Assembly (NCBI RefSeq): GCF_030499575.1
Contig: NZ_JASTLC010000001.1
Coordinates: forward strand, 2,938,001 to 3,002,000
DNA from: Streptomyces sp. DG2A-72
GTDB lineage: Bacteria; Actinomycetota; Actinomycetes; Streptomycetales; Streptomycetaceae
Direction: 5' to 3'
Length of the DNA stretch: 64,000 nucleotides
Part shown: positions 41,956 to 50,750 of the stretch, one piece after another
Layout of the letters: each line of letters starts with the position of its first letter
Position numbering within the stretch: the first letter of the stretch is position 1
Position numbers and translations under genes: made by a program
Notes under the pieces: generated by a model
The model's database searches: none
What the model was told of the DNA's origin: nothing
Seen by the model: only the letters and a program-made list of their open reading frames with translations

Positions 41956-41979
41956 GGTCGCGCAGTTCCCCGCGCCCCT
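41956..41979 (+). repeat. Type-A dispersed repeat core between divergent genes
   Basis: An exact-looking copy (GGTCGCGCAGTTCCC and on) followed by CTTTGGGCGCTGC. Unlike the other intergenic copies it lies between divergently transcribed genes (41892 leftward, 42163 rightward). The rest of the 270-base gap contains only the M14 gene's ribosome site. Confidence 0.85.
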
Positions 41980-42162
41980 TTGGGCGCTGCGGAACCGCCA
42001 GACCCTCCCAGGGCACACCGCCGGGCCCCCTCAGCATGCCCCGTTCACCGGGCCGGGGATGCGCCATCCGGGGCATCGGCGACACGGACTCCCTCTTGTT
42101 GCCGTTGAGTCGAACAGGTACATCTCGCCGTACCGATCTCAGGAAGCCCGGAGGAGGTACGC

Positions 42163-44727
42163 GTGCGCACCACGAGAACCGCCCCTGCGAGACCCGTCCT
42201 GATCACCGCCCTGGCACTCACCACGGCGGGCTCACTTCTGCTCACCCCCGGCAGCGCCGGGGCCGACACCGAGCCCGTCACCCGGGAAGGCCCCGCCCTC
42301 GACCGACAGGCCGCCCTGACCCCGGTGAGCGCGGCCGAACGGGCCCTCGCCACCAACGTCGGCAGAACCGATTCCGCAAGCGGCTATCCCCGCGAGCAGG
42401 TCCTCACCCCCGGCCCCGAGAACCCCGCCGACAAGTCCATCGAGCTCGGCCTCACCCCGTACCACGCGATCGCCCCGAAGCTGAACGCCCTGCAGGCCCT
42501 GGGCGATCGGGTGAGCGTCGAGGTCGTGGGCCGCTCGGCAGGCGGGCACCGCCTGTACCTCGTCACGGTCACCGCCCCGGAGTCCGCCCGCCAGACCCGC
42601 GCCCAGGAGCGGATGCGCGAGCTGATCGAGAAGGCGGCCGCAGTCGCGGCCAAGTCCCCTGAGATCAAGGCGCGTTACAAGATCCCGCTGTTCGTGAACA
42701 ACAACATCCACGGCAACGAGTGGGAAGGCACAGACGCCTCGCTCGGCCTCATCAAGCAGCTGGCGACGGCGAACGACACGAAGACCAAGGACCTCCTCTC
42801 CCGCTCCCGCCTCTACTTCAACATCACCGCCAACCCGGACGGCCGTATCGCCGGCACCCGCACGAACGCCAACGGCTTCGACATGAACCGGGACTTCGTG
42901 ACCGCCTCGCAGCCCGAGGTGCGCGCGATGCGCCAGATCCAGATCGACAAGCAACCCGCCGTCATGCTCGACCTGCACGGCTACGTCAACGGCACCCTCA
43001 TCGAACCCACCACTCCCCCGCACGGCGAGAACTACGAGTACGACCTCTTCCTCAAGAACACCTACGCCAACGCCCTGGGCATGGAGTCGGCAGTCAACGG
43101 CCTCGGCTACACACCTGCCAAGGACGGCGTAGAGCCCGCCCAAATCCCCTTCCGTGATCAGCAGGAGGGCTGGGACGACTGGCCGCCCATCTTCACCCCG
43201 CAGTACGCGGCCTTCCAGGGCACGGTCGCCGCGCACACCGTAGAGATCCCCCTCGCGGTGAACAACGAGGAGTACGACACCCTCCCGACGGCGGAACTGC
43301 GCCGTAGGTCCGCGATCAACGTCGACGTAGCGGGCGCCGCCATCCGCGCCACCCTCGACTTCACGCGCACCCACCGCGGTTCACTGATCGCCGACCAGAT
43401 CGAGGTCTTCCGGCGCGGCGCGGCAGGCGAGGCGCAGATCCCGGTATCGCAGGAGACGGTCCCCGGCGTCCCCGGCATCGGCCCCGAGGACGTCTACACC
43501 ACGAACTTCCCCCGCGCATACGTCATCCCCGCAGGGCCGCCCCAGCGCTCGGCGACCGCCGCCGCCCGCCTCGTGGACCACCTCCTCGCCAACGACGTCA
43601 CCGTCACCCGCGCGACCCGCCCCTTCCGGCTCGCAGGACGGACGTACGCACAGGGCTCCTACGTCATCGACATGCACCAGCCCAAGCGCGGCCTCGCGAA
43701 CGCCCTCCTCGCCGACGGCACCGACATCAGCTCCAAGGTATCGGTCATGTACGACATCTCGGGCTGGAGCCTGGGCCGCCTCTGGGGCGCCACGGTGAAG
43801 CCCGCACAGAGCGGCAGTCTGCCGTACGACGCACTGCGCACCATCGAGAGGGCCACGCCCGTCGCCCACGTCGCCCCCTACGGCCGCTTGCGCCTCCGCC
43901 TGGACACCCCCCAGGAGATCGCGGCCCTCAACGACCTCCTCCAGCAGGGCATTTCCCTACGCCAGGCCCCGGACGGCAGCGCAATCCTCCAGCCCTCGGC
44001 ACGCAAGGCGGCAGTCACCGCAGCCCGCACCCACGACGTGGCCTTCGAGGCAACGCACACGCGCGGCACCACGGAACTGCGCCGACTCCGCCTGGCAGCC
44101 GCCGTCACAGCGGGCGAGCTGTTCGCGCTCCGGGAGATGAACTTCGAGGTCACGCCCGTCTCCACGGCCGTACTGAACGCGGGCTTCGACTGGTCGAGGA
44201 CAGACGCTCTGTTCGTCTCGGCCGGACTGTCCTACGACGCCCTGAATCCGGCTGCCCGCAAGGCGCTGGACACCTTCCTCACCCACCACGGCGGGCTGGT
44301 CGGCCGAGGCACCACCGGCGCGGACCTCACCTCCGCGACCGGACGGCTGGCCGCCAAGCCGGTGGAGGGCAACGGTGACGCCAACGGCGTGGTGCAAGTC
44401 GTCAATACGGGCGGGCGGATCACGGGCGGCGCTCCGGACCACAGCTTCGTGTACGCGCCCGTCTGGTTCACCGACCTCGGACCCGAAGCGCGGGTGGAGC
44501 AGTCGTACACGACCGGTAACCCCCTGCTCTCCGGGCACTGGCGGCCATTGGAGGACGGCAGTGGCGGTCCGGAGGCAGCGGCCGGGCAGGCCTCGGTCGT
44601 CAGTGGTCCAGGTGCCGTGCTGTTCGGCACCGAGCCCCTCTTCCGGGATCATCCGAAGGGGGAATTCGCGCAGGTGGCCCGGGCATTGTTCACCGTGGCA
44701 CAGGCGAGTCAGGAGAGTGGTGGATGA
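42163..44727 (+). CDS. Secreted M14-family zinc carboxypeptidase
   Basis: This 854-residue exoprotein has a signal peptide ending GSAGA-DTEP (about residue 34). The M14 domain carries the zinc ligands in NNIHGNEWEG (HxxE) and VMLDLHGYVNG (His), the substrate Arg/Asn in GFDMNRDFVT, and the catalytic Glu in HTVEIPLAVNNEE. The C-terminal 400 residues are a long beta-rich extension of unknown role. The GTG at 42163 follows GGAGGAGG. Its stop overlaps the next start by 4 bases (ATGA), so the two genes are coupled. Confidence 0.93.
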   Translation: MRTTRTAPARPVLITALALTTAGSLLLTPGSAGADTEPVTREGPALDRQAALTPVSAAERALATNVGRTDSASGYPREQVLTPGPENPADKSIELGLTPYHAIAPKLNALQALGDRVSVEVVGRSAGGHRLYLVTVTAPESARQTRAQERMRELIEKAAAVAAKSPEIKARYKIPLFVNNNIHGNEWEGTDASLGLIKQLATANDTKTKDLLSRSRLYFNITANPDGRIAGTRTNANGFDMNRDFVTASQPEVRAMRQIQIDKQPAVMLDLHGYVNGTLIEPTTPPHGENYEYDLFLKNTYANALGMESAVNGLGYTPAKDGVEPAQIPFRDQQEGWDDWPPIFTPQYAAFQGTVAAHTVEIPLAVNNEEYDTLPTAELRRRSAINVDVAGAAIRATLDFTRTHRGSLIADQIEVFRRGAAGEAQIPVSQETVPGVPGIGPEDVYTTNFPRAYVIPAGPPQRSATAAARLVDHLLANDVTVTRATRPFRLAGRTYAQGSYVIDMHQPKRGLANALLADGTDISSKVSVMYDISGWSLGRLWGATVKPAQSGSLPYDALRTIERATPVAHVAPYGRLRLRLDTPQEIAALNDLLQQGISLRQAPDGSAILQPSARKAAVTAARTHDVAFEATHTRGTTELRRLRLAAAVTAGELFALREMNFEVTPVSTAVLNAGFDWSRTDALFVSAGLSYDALNPAARKALDTFLTHHGGLVGRGTTGADLTSATGRLAAKPVEGNGDANGVVQVVNTGGRITGGAPDHSFVYAPVWFTDLGPEARVEQSYTTGNPLLSGHWRPLEDGSGGPEAAAGQASVVSGPGAVLFGTEPLFRDHPKGEFAQVARALFTVAQASQESGG

Positions 44728-45878
44728 CGACGAAGGAGATCCACGGCACCGTAGCGGACGGTTTCGACGCAGTGCGCGACGAATTCGCCGCGTTCGTGGC
44801 GAGCGAACGGGACGACTACGAGGGCCAGTTGTGCGCATACGTCCACGGCCGCAGAGTCGTCGACCTGTGGACCGGCGACGGCGCCGACGCCGCATCCCTC
44901 TACGGCGTGTACTCGTCCACCAAGGGCGCCGCCCACCTCGTGGTCGCGCTGCTCGTGCAGGACGGCACGCTGGAACTCGACCGCAAAGTGACCTACTACT
45001 GGCCGGAGTTCGGCGCCGAGGGCAAGGCCGCCCTCACCCTGCGCGACCTGGTAACCCACCGGGCAGGCTTGATCGGCCTGGACACCGGCTTCTCCCCCGA
45101 CGAGCTGGCCGACGACCGCATGATCGCCGAACGGCTCGCGGACCAACGCCCGTTCTGGCGCCCCGGCACCGCCTTCGGCTACCACGCCCTGGTCATCGGC
45201 GCACTCACGGGCGAGGTGGCACGCCGCGCGACGGGACGCACCCTCCAGGAACTGTTCGAGGAACGCGTACGCGCCCCGTACGCCCTCGACTTCCACCTCG
45301 GCCTGCCGCAGCCACTCGACCCCCGCTTCCGCTCGGCGCAACCCATGCTGCCGACCCCGAAACAGCAGGCCGTACTGGACGCGGCCCCGACCGGCCCGCA
45401 CACCCTCGCGTCGATCGCGTTCAACGCCCATGTGCCGAACCCGGGCGAATTCACCGACTTCGCCAACTCCCGCACCGTACGTGCCAAGGGCCAGGCCTCA
45501 GCGGGCGGCGTGGCATCCGCGCGCGGCCTGGCCGGCATGTACGCGGCGGCCATCAGCGAGATGAACGACCGCCCACCCCTACTCAAGCCGGACACCGCAG
45601 CCGAGGTGGGCCAGATCCACTCCATCGGCTACGACCTGGTCACCCGCACCCACCGCTCCTACGGCCTCGGCTTCCAGGCCACCGCCGACACCTGGTACCC
45701 CTTCCTGGGCGCCGGCGCCTTCGGCCACAGCGGCGCCCCCGGCTCCCAGGCCTTCGCCGACCCCCGCAGCGGCCTGGCCTACGGCTACACCCGACGCCGG
45801 TTCGCCTACCCAGGCGGAGCAGCACCGGAGAACGAGCGGTTCGTAAGGGCCACTCACAGGGCAACGCTGGCGACCTGA
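44724..45878 (+). CDS. Beta-lactamase-fold esterase (class C / EstB-like)
   Basis: This 384-residue serine hydrolase has GVYSSTKGAAH, the SxxK motif near residue 65, TVTYYWPEF-type surroundings, and GTAFGYHALVIGALTGE supplying the YxN/YxH-like second motif near 152. The C-terminal block has FGHSGAPGSQAFAD (HxG third motif). There is no signal peptide. It is likely an intracellular esterase or peptidase. It is translationally coupled to the secreted M14 peptidase, an unusual pairing of a secreted and a cytoplasmic enzyme. It converges with ohr across a large hairpin. Confidence 0.9.
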   Translation: MTTKEIHGTVADGFDAVRDEFAAFVASERDDYEGQLCAYVHGRRVVDLWTGDGADAASLYGVYSSTKGAAHLVVALLVQDGTLELDRKVTYYWPEFGAEGKAALTLRDLVTHRAGLIGLDTGFSPDELADDRMIAERLADQRPFWRPGTAFGYHALVIGALTGEVARRATGRTLQELFEERVRAPYALDFHLGLPQPLDPRFRSAQPMLPTPKQQAVLDAAPTGPHTLASIAFNAHVPNPGEFTDFANSRTVRAKGQASAGGVASARGLAGMYAAAISEMNDRPPLLKPDTAAEVGQIHSIGYDLVTRTHRSYGLGFQATADTWYPFLGAGAFGHSGAPGSQAFADPRSGLAYGYTRRRFAYPGGAAPENERFVRATHRATLAT

Positions 45879-45890
45879 CCGCAAACAACA

Positions 45891-46055
45891 ACAAACGGCA
45901 AGAGCCCACCAACAACAACTGGTCCGACGCGCCGGCCGCGAGGGAGCCGTAGGGGGCGCGCCGGTGTCGAGACGGCGAACGCGCGGAGGCGCGAAGCGCT
46001 GAGCACGATCGCCGTCTCGACACCGGCATCAAGCGCCCCCGGAGGCGCCCGAGCA
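45891..46055. repeat. Family-D dispersed repeat with long inverted arms
   Basis: Within this element GCCGGTGTCGAGACGGCGA (45960-45978) and its exact complement (46009-46027) form 19-bp arms around a 30-base loop. Outer arms GGGGGCGC (45952-45959) and GCGCCCCC (46033-46040) extend it past a 5-base bulge. The flanks match the shorter copy at 25141-25235. It fills the gap between converging genes and should act as a strong two-way terminator. Confidence 0.85.
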
Positions 46056-46056
46056 A

Positions 46057-46473
46057 TCAGATCAGCACGGTGATGTTGCCGCGTGTGGCCTTCGAGTACG
46101 GACACACGAGGTGGGCCTTCTCAACCAGAGACCTGGCCGTTTCCGCATCGACATTCGGAATGTCCGCAGAGATCTCCACGATGATCCCGAACCCGTCCGC
46201 GTTCTTCCCGATCCCCACCTTCGCGGTGACCGTAGAGCCGGAAATATCAGCATTCTCCCGCCGAGCAACAACACCCAGCGCCCCCTGAAAACAAGCGCTG
46301 TACCCAGCGGCGAACAACTGCTCCGGATTGGTGCCGGAGCCGCTGCCGCCCATCTCCTTGGGCGGGTTGACGACGACGTCGAGCTTGCCGTCGTCGGTGG
46401 CGACGCGGCCGTCACGGCCGTTCTCGGCGGTGGCGACGGCGGTGTACAGGACCTCGGACTGCTGAATGGGCAT
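46057..46473 (-). CDS. ohr: Organic hydroperoxide resistance protein (Ohr/OsmC family)
   Basis: This 138-residue thiol peroxidase has the Ohr start PIQQSEVLYTAVATAENGRDG and both catalytic cysteines: YSACFQGAL (near residue 61) and HLVCPYSKATRGNITV (near 125). It reduces organic hydroperoxides using lipoyl-type thiols. The length is exact for Ohr. No MarR-type OhrR gene is adjacent; the MarR gene at 48973 faces a different enzyme. The 184-base region upstream is shared with a divergent secreted hydrolase gene. Confidence 0.94.
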   Translation of the reverse strand: MPIQQSEVLYTAVATAENGRDGRVATDDGKLDVVVNPPKEMGGSGSGTNPEQLFAAGYSACFQGALGVVARRENADISGSTVTAKVGIGKNADGFGIIVEISADIPNVDAETARSLVEKAHLVCPYSKATRGNITVLI

Positions 46474-46579
46474 GCGGTTGTCTTCCTCCTCGTCCGCCGC
46501 GACTCGCGCCCACGATCGACGGCGGTTTCGGAAAGAAGTTATCGCATGCCGAAAACTAGGGGTAGGCCTCAGGGGTACC

Positions 46580-46601
46580 CCGTAGATCCTGAGGACTACG
46601 G
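46580..46601. promoter_or_regulatory. Inverted repeat in the ohr/hydrolase divergent region
   Basis: CCGTAG (46580-46585), ten bases, CTACGG (46596-46601) form an exact inverted repeat. It lies near the palindrome GGGGTACCCC, between two divergent genes. A regulator site is plausible; which regulator is unknown. Confidence 0.4.
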
Positions 46602-46657
46602 TGGATCACCACGCAGAGTGACGCGGTCTACACTCCTGGCCTCCTAGCCTCATCAGC

Positions 46658-47809
46658 ATGAATCGTCTGCCTCGCGGCGCCACGGCCGCGTTACTCGGCC
46701 TGTCCTTGGCCCTCCTCGGCACAGGCACGGCCTTGGCCGCACCCACACATACGCCCGCCCCTGCCCCCACCCAGAGCAACCAAGTACGCCTGGAACTCCC
46801 CCGCCCCACAGGCCAGTCGGCCATAGGCCGCGACACCCTGCACCTGGTCGACAAGACCCGCCCCGACCCGTGGGTGCCGGAGGCAGGCGCCCGAGAGCTG
46901 ATGGTGTCGCTGTACTACCCCGCCCGCCCCGGACACGGCAGGACAGCCCCGTACATGACCACCGGCGAGGCGCGAGCCTTTCTGGAGGACCGCGATCTGG
47001 CCGACACCGTGCCCGCCGAGACACTCAGCGGCACCCGCACCCACGCCCGCCCCGGCGCCCGCCCTGCCCAGGGGAAGTTCCCGCTGGTCGTGCTGTCGCC
47101 CGGGTTCAGCGTCAACCGCTCGACCCTGACCCTGCTCGCCGAGGAGCTGGCGAGCCGTGGGTATGTGGTGGCCTCCGTCGACCATGCCTATGAGTCGGTG
47201 GGTACGGCGTTCCCCGGCAATCGCCTGCTGACCTGCGTCGCCTGCGAGAAGGCGGCCGGAGCCGGGGAGAACGTCGCCGAAGGCCGTGCCCAGGACGTCT
47301 CCTTCCTGCTCGACCGGCTGACCTCCCGCCATCCGGCCTGGCGCCACGCCGAGCTGATCGACCGCACCAGGATCGGCATGGCCGGTCACTCCATAGGCGG
47401 CGCTTCCACCGCGTCCACCATGGCCAGCGATCAACGGGTCCGGGCCGGGGTCAATCTGGACGGCACACTGTTCGACCCCGTGCCCGCGAGCGGCCTGGAC
47501 GGGCGGCCGTTCATGCTGCTGGGCACCGAAGGGGACGACACATCCTGGGTGCGTGACTGGCCGCACCTCGACGGCTGGAAGCGCTGGCTGGCCGTGAAGG
47601 GCTCCGGACACTTCACCTTCACCGACACACCGGTGCTCGCCGGCCAGTTGGGGCTCCTGCCCCCGGAGGAGCCCCTGTCGGGCGAGCAGTCGCAGCGAAT
47701 AACGCGCCGCTACGTGACGGCCTTCTTCGACCTCCACCTCAAGGGCGTCAGCCAGCCCTTGCTGGACGGCCCGTCATCGCAGTTCCCGGAAGTGCTCTTC
47801 TACAAATGA
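46658..47809 (+). CDS. Secreted alpha/beta hydrolase, PAF-acetylhydrolase-like
   Basis: This 383-residue protein has a clear signal peptide (LGLSLALLGTGTALAA, cleavage near residue 28) and a Pro-rich linker. The hydrolase fold carries FPLVVLSPGFSVNRS (oxyanion region), the nucleophile elbow RIGMAGHSIGGAS, the catalytic Asp in the VNLDGTLFDP region, and the catalytic His in VKGSGHFTFTD. This fits the platelet-activating-factor acetylhydrolase/chlorophyllase group of lipases. Likely an extracellular esterase of uncertain substrate. It converges with the NADP oxidoreductase gene. Confidence 0.9.
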   Translation: MNRLPRGATAALLGLSLALLGTGTALAAPTHTPAPAPTQSNQVRLELPRPTGQSAIGRDTLHLVDKTRPDPWVPEAGARELMVSLYYPARPGHGRTAPYMTTGEARAFLEDRDLADTVPAETLSGTRTHARPGARPAQGKFPLVVLSPGFSVNRSTLTLLAEELASRGYVVASVDHAYESVGTAFPGNRLLTCVACEKAAGAGENVAEGRAQDVSFLLDRLTSRHPAWRHAELIDRTRIGMAGHSIGGASTASTMASDQRVRAGVNLDGTLFDPVPASGLDGRPFMLLGTEGDDTSWVRDWPHLDGWKRWLAVKGSGHFTFTDTPVLAGQLGLLPPEEPLSGEQSQRITRRYVTAFFDLHLKGVSQPLLDGPSSQFPEVLFYK

Positions 47810-47857
47810 CCTGCGGCTACGGGTGACCGTCGACAAATGACCTACGGGTGATCGTCG
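47802..47857. repeat. Duplicated 3' end between converging genes
   Basis: ACAAATGACCTGCGGCTACG and following (47802-47832) recurs as ACAAATGACCTACGGGTGAT and following (47833-47857) with a 6-base indel. The unit carries the hydrolase stop codon, so the duplication gives a second copy of the stop region just before the next gene's stop. Confidence 0.75.
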
Positions 47858-47859
47858 AC

Positions 47860-48858
47860 TCAGAGCTTGACGATCATCTTCCCGGTGTTGTCGCCGCGCA
47901 GGACGCCGAGGAAGGCCTCCAGGTTGTTCCCGATGCCCTCGACGACCGTCTCGCGGTACTTGAGCGCACCCGAGGCGACCCAGGGGCCGACCTCCTCGAC
48001 AAACTGCGGCTGGAGGTCGTAGTGGTCGCCGACCAGGAAGCCCTCGATGCGGCCGCGGGTCTGGATGAGTCGGGCGAGGTTGCGCGGGCCGGGGGCAGGC
48101 TCGGTGTTGTTGTAGACCGAGATCATTCCGCAGACGGCGATACGGCCGTCCCGATTCAGCCGGCCGATCGCCGCCTCCAGGTGATCGCCGCCGACGTTGT
48201 CGAAATAGACGTCGACCCCGTCCGGGGCGGCATCCCGGAGCTGGTCGCTGACCTTGCCGTTCTTGTAGTTGAACGCGGCGTCGAAGCCGTACTCCTCGAC
48301 CAGCAGCTTGACCTTCTCGTCCGAGCCCGCGGACCCGACGACCCGGGAGGCACCCTTGAGCTTCGCGATCTGCCCGACCTGGCTGCCGACAGCACCGGCC
48401 GCACCCGACACGAACACGACGTCGCCCTCCTTGAAGGAGGCGGTGCGCAGCAGACCGGCGTACGCAGTGAGGCCGGTCATGCCGAGCACACCGAGGTACG
48501 TGGACAGCGGCGCGGCGCCCGGGTCGACCTTGACGGCGTTCTTCGCGTCCACGGCGGCGTACTCGCGCCAGCCGAAGAAGTGCAGGACGTGGTCGCCGAC
48601 GGCGATGCCCTCGGCGTTGGAGGCGACGACCTCGCCGACGGCTCCACCCTGCATGACCTTGCCGAGCTCGAAGGGGGCGACGTAGGACTTGGCCGCCGAC
48701 ATGCGTCCGCGCATGTACGGGTCGACGGAGAGGTACTTGTTCCGGACGAGGACCTGGCCTTCGCCCGGCGTCGGGACCTCACTCTCGACCAGGGCGAAGT
48801 CCTCGGGCTTGGGCCAGCCGACAGGGCGGGAGACGAGGTGCCATTCGCGGTTGATCAT
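47860..48858 (-). CDS. NADP-dependent medium-chain oxidoreductase (CurA/leukotriene-reductase type)
   Basis: This 332-residue protein is a zinc-free MDR enzyme. It has YLSVDPYMRGRMS, DHVLHFFGWREYAAV, the nucleotide site VFVSGAAGAVGSQVGQIAKL (near 150-170) and DVYFDNVGGDHLEAAI. This group reduces the double bond of enones using NADPH. The ATG at 48858 begins INREWHLVSRPVG. It is divergent from a MarR gene with a symmetric site between them, suggesting it detoxifies an electrophile that also relieves MarR repression. Confidence 0.93.
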   Translation of the reverse strand: MINREWHLVSRPVGWPKPEDFALVESEVPTPGEGQVLVRNKYLSVDPYMRGRMSAAKSYVAPFELGKVMQGGAVGEVVASNAEGIAVGDHVLHFFGWREYAAVDAKNAVKVDPGAAPLSTYLGVLGMTGLTAYAGLLRTASFKEGDVVFVSGAAGAVGSQVGQIAKLKGASRVVGSAGSDEKVKLLVEEYGFDAAFNYKNGKVSDQLRDAAPDGVDVYFDNVGGDHLEAAIGRLNRDGRIAVCGMISVYNNTEPAPGPRNLARLIQTRGRIEGFLVGDHYDLQPQFVEEVGPWVASGALKYRETVVEGIGNNLEAFLGVLRGDNTGKMIVKL

Positions 48859-48904
48859 GGGGGGCGCCTTTCCGAGCGAGCGAGAAATACTTCGATGCCA
48901 ATAG

Positions 48905-48917
48905 TTCAGCACCTGAA
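48905..48917. promoter_or_regulatory. Candidate MarR operator
   Basis: TTCAG-CAC-CTGAA is an exact inverted repeat with a 3-base spacer. It lies in the AT-rich 114-base gap between the divergent oxidoreductase and marR genes. A second half-site CCTGAAT lies at 48929-48935. Confidence 0.5.
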
Positions 48918-48972
48918 ACAACCATGCTCCTGAATATTTCATGATGTCAAGTAACGGGGTACGCTGAGCCGC

Positions 48973-49413
48973 ATGGCCACTGACCGGAAGACCCGCCGCC
49001 CCGACGCCCTCACCATGGAAGTGGTCGAGCTGATCGGTGACGTCGTGGCCCGCTACCACGAGGACTTCGACGTCGCCGCCGCCGACCACGCCCTGACCGG
49101 CGCGCAGGCGCGGCTGCTCAGTCTGCTGTCCCTGGAGCCGCTGCCGATGCGCAAGCTGGCCCAGAAGCTGAAGTGCGAGCCGTCGAATGTGACCGGGATA
49201 GTGGACCGGCTGGAGTCCCGGGGGCTGGTGGAGCGCCGCCCGGACCCGAACGACCGGCGGGTGAAGCTCGCGGCCACGACCGACGAGGGCCGGCGTGTGG
49301 CGCGCGGCCTGCGGGAGTCGCTGCGGTTCGCGCGGGAGCCACTGGCGGGACTCTCCGAGGACGAGCGACTGGCGTTGCGGAATTTGCTACGGCGGATGTT
49401 GGAAGCGAGCTGA
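48973..49413 (+). CDS. MarR-family transcriptional regulator
   Basis: This 146-residue winged-helix regulator has ALTGAQARLLSLLSLEPLPM, then RKLAQKLKCEPSNVTGIVDR (helix-turn-helix, residues about 55-85) and the wing GLVERRPDPNDRRVKLAATT. MarR proteins bind small electrophiles or phenolics and release DNA. The divergent neighbour is an NADP oxidoreductase, the likely target. There is one Cys (KLKCEPS) in the DNA-binding domain, which could confer redox sensitivity. A type-A repeat follows its stop. Confidence 0.92.
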   Translation: MATDRKTRRPDALTMEVVELIGDVVARYHEDFDVAAADHALTGAQARLLSLLSLEPLPMRKLAQKLKCEPSNVTGIVDRLESRGLVERRPDPNDRRVKLAATTDEGRRVARGLRESLRFAREPLAGLSEDERLALRNLLRRMLEAS

Positions 49414-49482
49414 GCGCTTCGCTGGAGGGTGCCGCGATGTGCCGGGATGTGGCCGTCGTTCGACTGCGGCGCCGTCGTGGTT

Positions 49483-49506
49483 GGTCGCGCAGTTCCCCGC
49501 GCCCCT
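49483..49506 (+). repeat. Type-A dispersed repeat core
   Basis: A copy of the 24-bp core followed by CTTTGGGGCGCTGCC. It sits between the converging marR and SCO2400-family genes and ends 32 bases before the latter's stop codon. Confidence 0.85.
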
Positions 49507-49537
49507 TTGGGGCGCTGCCGAAACCCCACTCTGCTGG

Positions 49538-50560
49538 CTAGGCGCACCACCACAGGAACCGCTCGCACGTTTCCGAAGGCGAGGGATCCGGTGTCGGGTC
49601 CGAGGTGGTCGGGTCCGCGCTGGGGGCAGGGGTCTCGGCGGGGGCCGATGGGGCGGGATCCGGGGTGGTCGGGTCCGGCGCCGGGGCCGCTGTCGCGGAC
49701 TGGGAGTCCTGCTCGGTCTCTTCCTTTGTCGGCTTGTCGTCCTTCGCGGACTTGGACGCCGAGGGGGAGGTGGAGCCGGACGGGCTCGCGGAATCCGTCG
49801 ATCCGGCGGTGCCCTCCGCGTCGCCTATCGGCTCGGCCGTCTCGCCCGCCTCCTTCGACGTGCCGCCGTCGGCGGACGCGTCGCCGCCCGCGGCCGCCGG
49901 TTTCGAAGGCGAACCCGGGGCGTCTATGCCGAGTTCCGCAAGGCTCAGGCCGGCGGCAGCGAGGATGAAGCCCGCGGATATCAGCACGGTCCGGCGACGG
50001 CGGCGCCGGTGGGCCGCGGCCTTGCGGTCGCGACGGCTCGCGCCCCCGGCGGGGTCCTCGTCGTCGGCACCCTCGGGGTCGGGCTCGTCGTCCGACTCGT
50101 CGTGGACACCGACCGCACCCACGGCGACCGTGACATCCCGCGCACGACCCCGGCCCCGACGACGACCACGACGCCGGGCGGCACGTCCGCGGGGCTCGTC
50201 CTCGTCGCCGTAGTCGTCGTCGCCACCGTCGCCGTACTCGTCGCCGCGACCCGTGCCGTACTCGTCATCGCGTCCGGCGCCATGCGCCGCGTCGCGATCA
50301 TCACTGTGGGCCTCACCCTCACCGGCGCGTGGAGCCTCGTACGACCCGGCGGGCGCCTCGTAGGACCCCCCGGAAGCCCTGGGAGCGTCATAGCCCCCCG
50401 ATCCCCCGTACGCCCCCTGCGGAGCGCCGTACGCCCCGCCCGGAGCCTCGTACGCCCCCGCGTACGCCGTTCCTGCGCCGAGTGAGCCGGGCGGTGCGCC
50501 GCACCCCGGGCAGGCCAGGGCGCCGTTCAGGTGCCTTTGGCACGGGTGGCAGTAGTCCAT
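49538..50560 (-). CDS. SCO2400-family protein: zinc ribbon, basic linker, membrane helix, Pro/Ser tail
   Basis: This 340-residue protein begins MDYCHPCQRHLNGALACPGC, a CxxC...CxxC zinc ribbon. Next come GAYxAP repeats (about 30-75), an acidic Gly/Asp region, and a strongly basic stretch RRRGRRRGRGRARD near 130. A single membrane helix TVLISAGFILAAAGLSLAEL (about 195-215) is followed by a Ser/Pro/Asp-rich outer tail ending CERFLWWCA. The name follows the Streptomyces family; function unknown. The layout suggests a membrane protein with an inner zinc finger and a long exposed tail whose end holds a Cys pair. Confidence 0.8.
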   Translation of the reverse strand: MDYCHPCQRHLNGALACPGCGAPPGSLGAGTAYAGAYEAPGGAYGAPQGAYGGSGGYDAPRASGGSYEAPAGSYEAPRAGEGEAHSDDRDAAHGAGRDDEYGTGRGDEYGDGGDDDYGDEDEPRGRAARRRGRRRGRGRARDVTVAVGAVGVHDESDDEPDPEGADDEDPAGGASRRDRKAAAHRRRRRRTVLISAGFILAAAGLSLAELGIDAPGSPSKPAAAGGDASADGGTSKEAGETAEPIGDAEGTAGSTDSASPSGSTSPSASKSAKDDKPTKEETEQDSQSATAAPAPDPTTPDPAPSAPAETPAPSADPTTSDPTPDPSPSETCERFLWWCA

Positions 50561-50710
50561 GACGCGAGGAGACTAAGTTCCTCACAGGCAACGTTCATAG
50601 TCACAGCTGTGAAAGTTATGTGGGGAACTTCCGCTTCCGGTATGGCACGTTGACGGCGGGGCACCGAAAGCTCTTCTCGAAAGTGTCGAAACTGTTATGT
50701 GTTCGACCCA

Positions 50711-50740
50711 TTGACACCCCGACCGCCCCGTCCTTACTGT
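50711..50740 (+). promoter_or_regulatory. Housekeeping-type promoter of the sugar operon
   Basis: TTGACA (50711-50716) and TACTGT (50735-50740) are separated by 18 bases, close to the major sigma factor consensus. The start point would be near 50747, giving a leader of about 68 bases before the GTG at 50815. Confidence 0.7.
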
Positions 50741-50750
50741 CACGCCAGCA

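Noticed and set aside
48973..49413. The MarR protein as OhrR for the ohr gene
   Set aside because: It is 2.5 kb from ohr, faces an NADP oxidoreductase, and its single Cys lies in the DNA-binding domain, not at the N-terminal position typical of OhrR.
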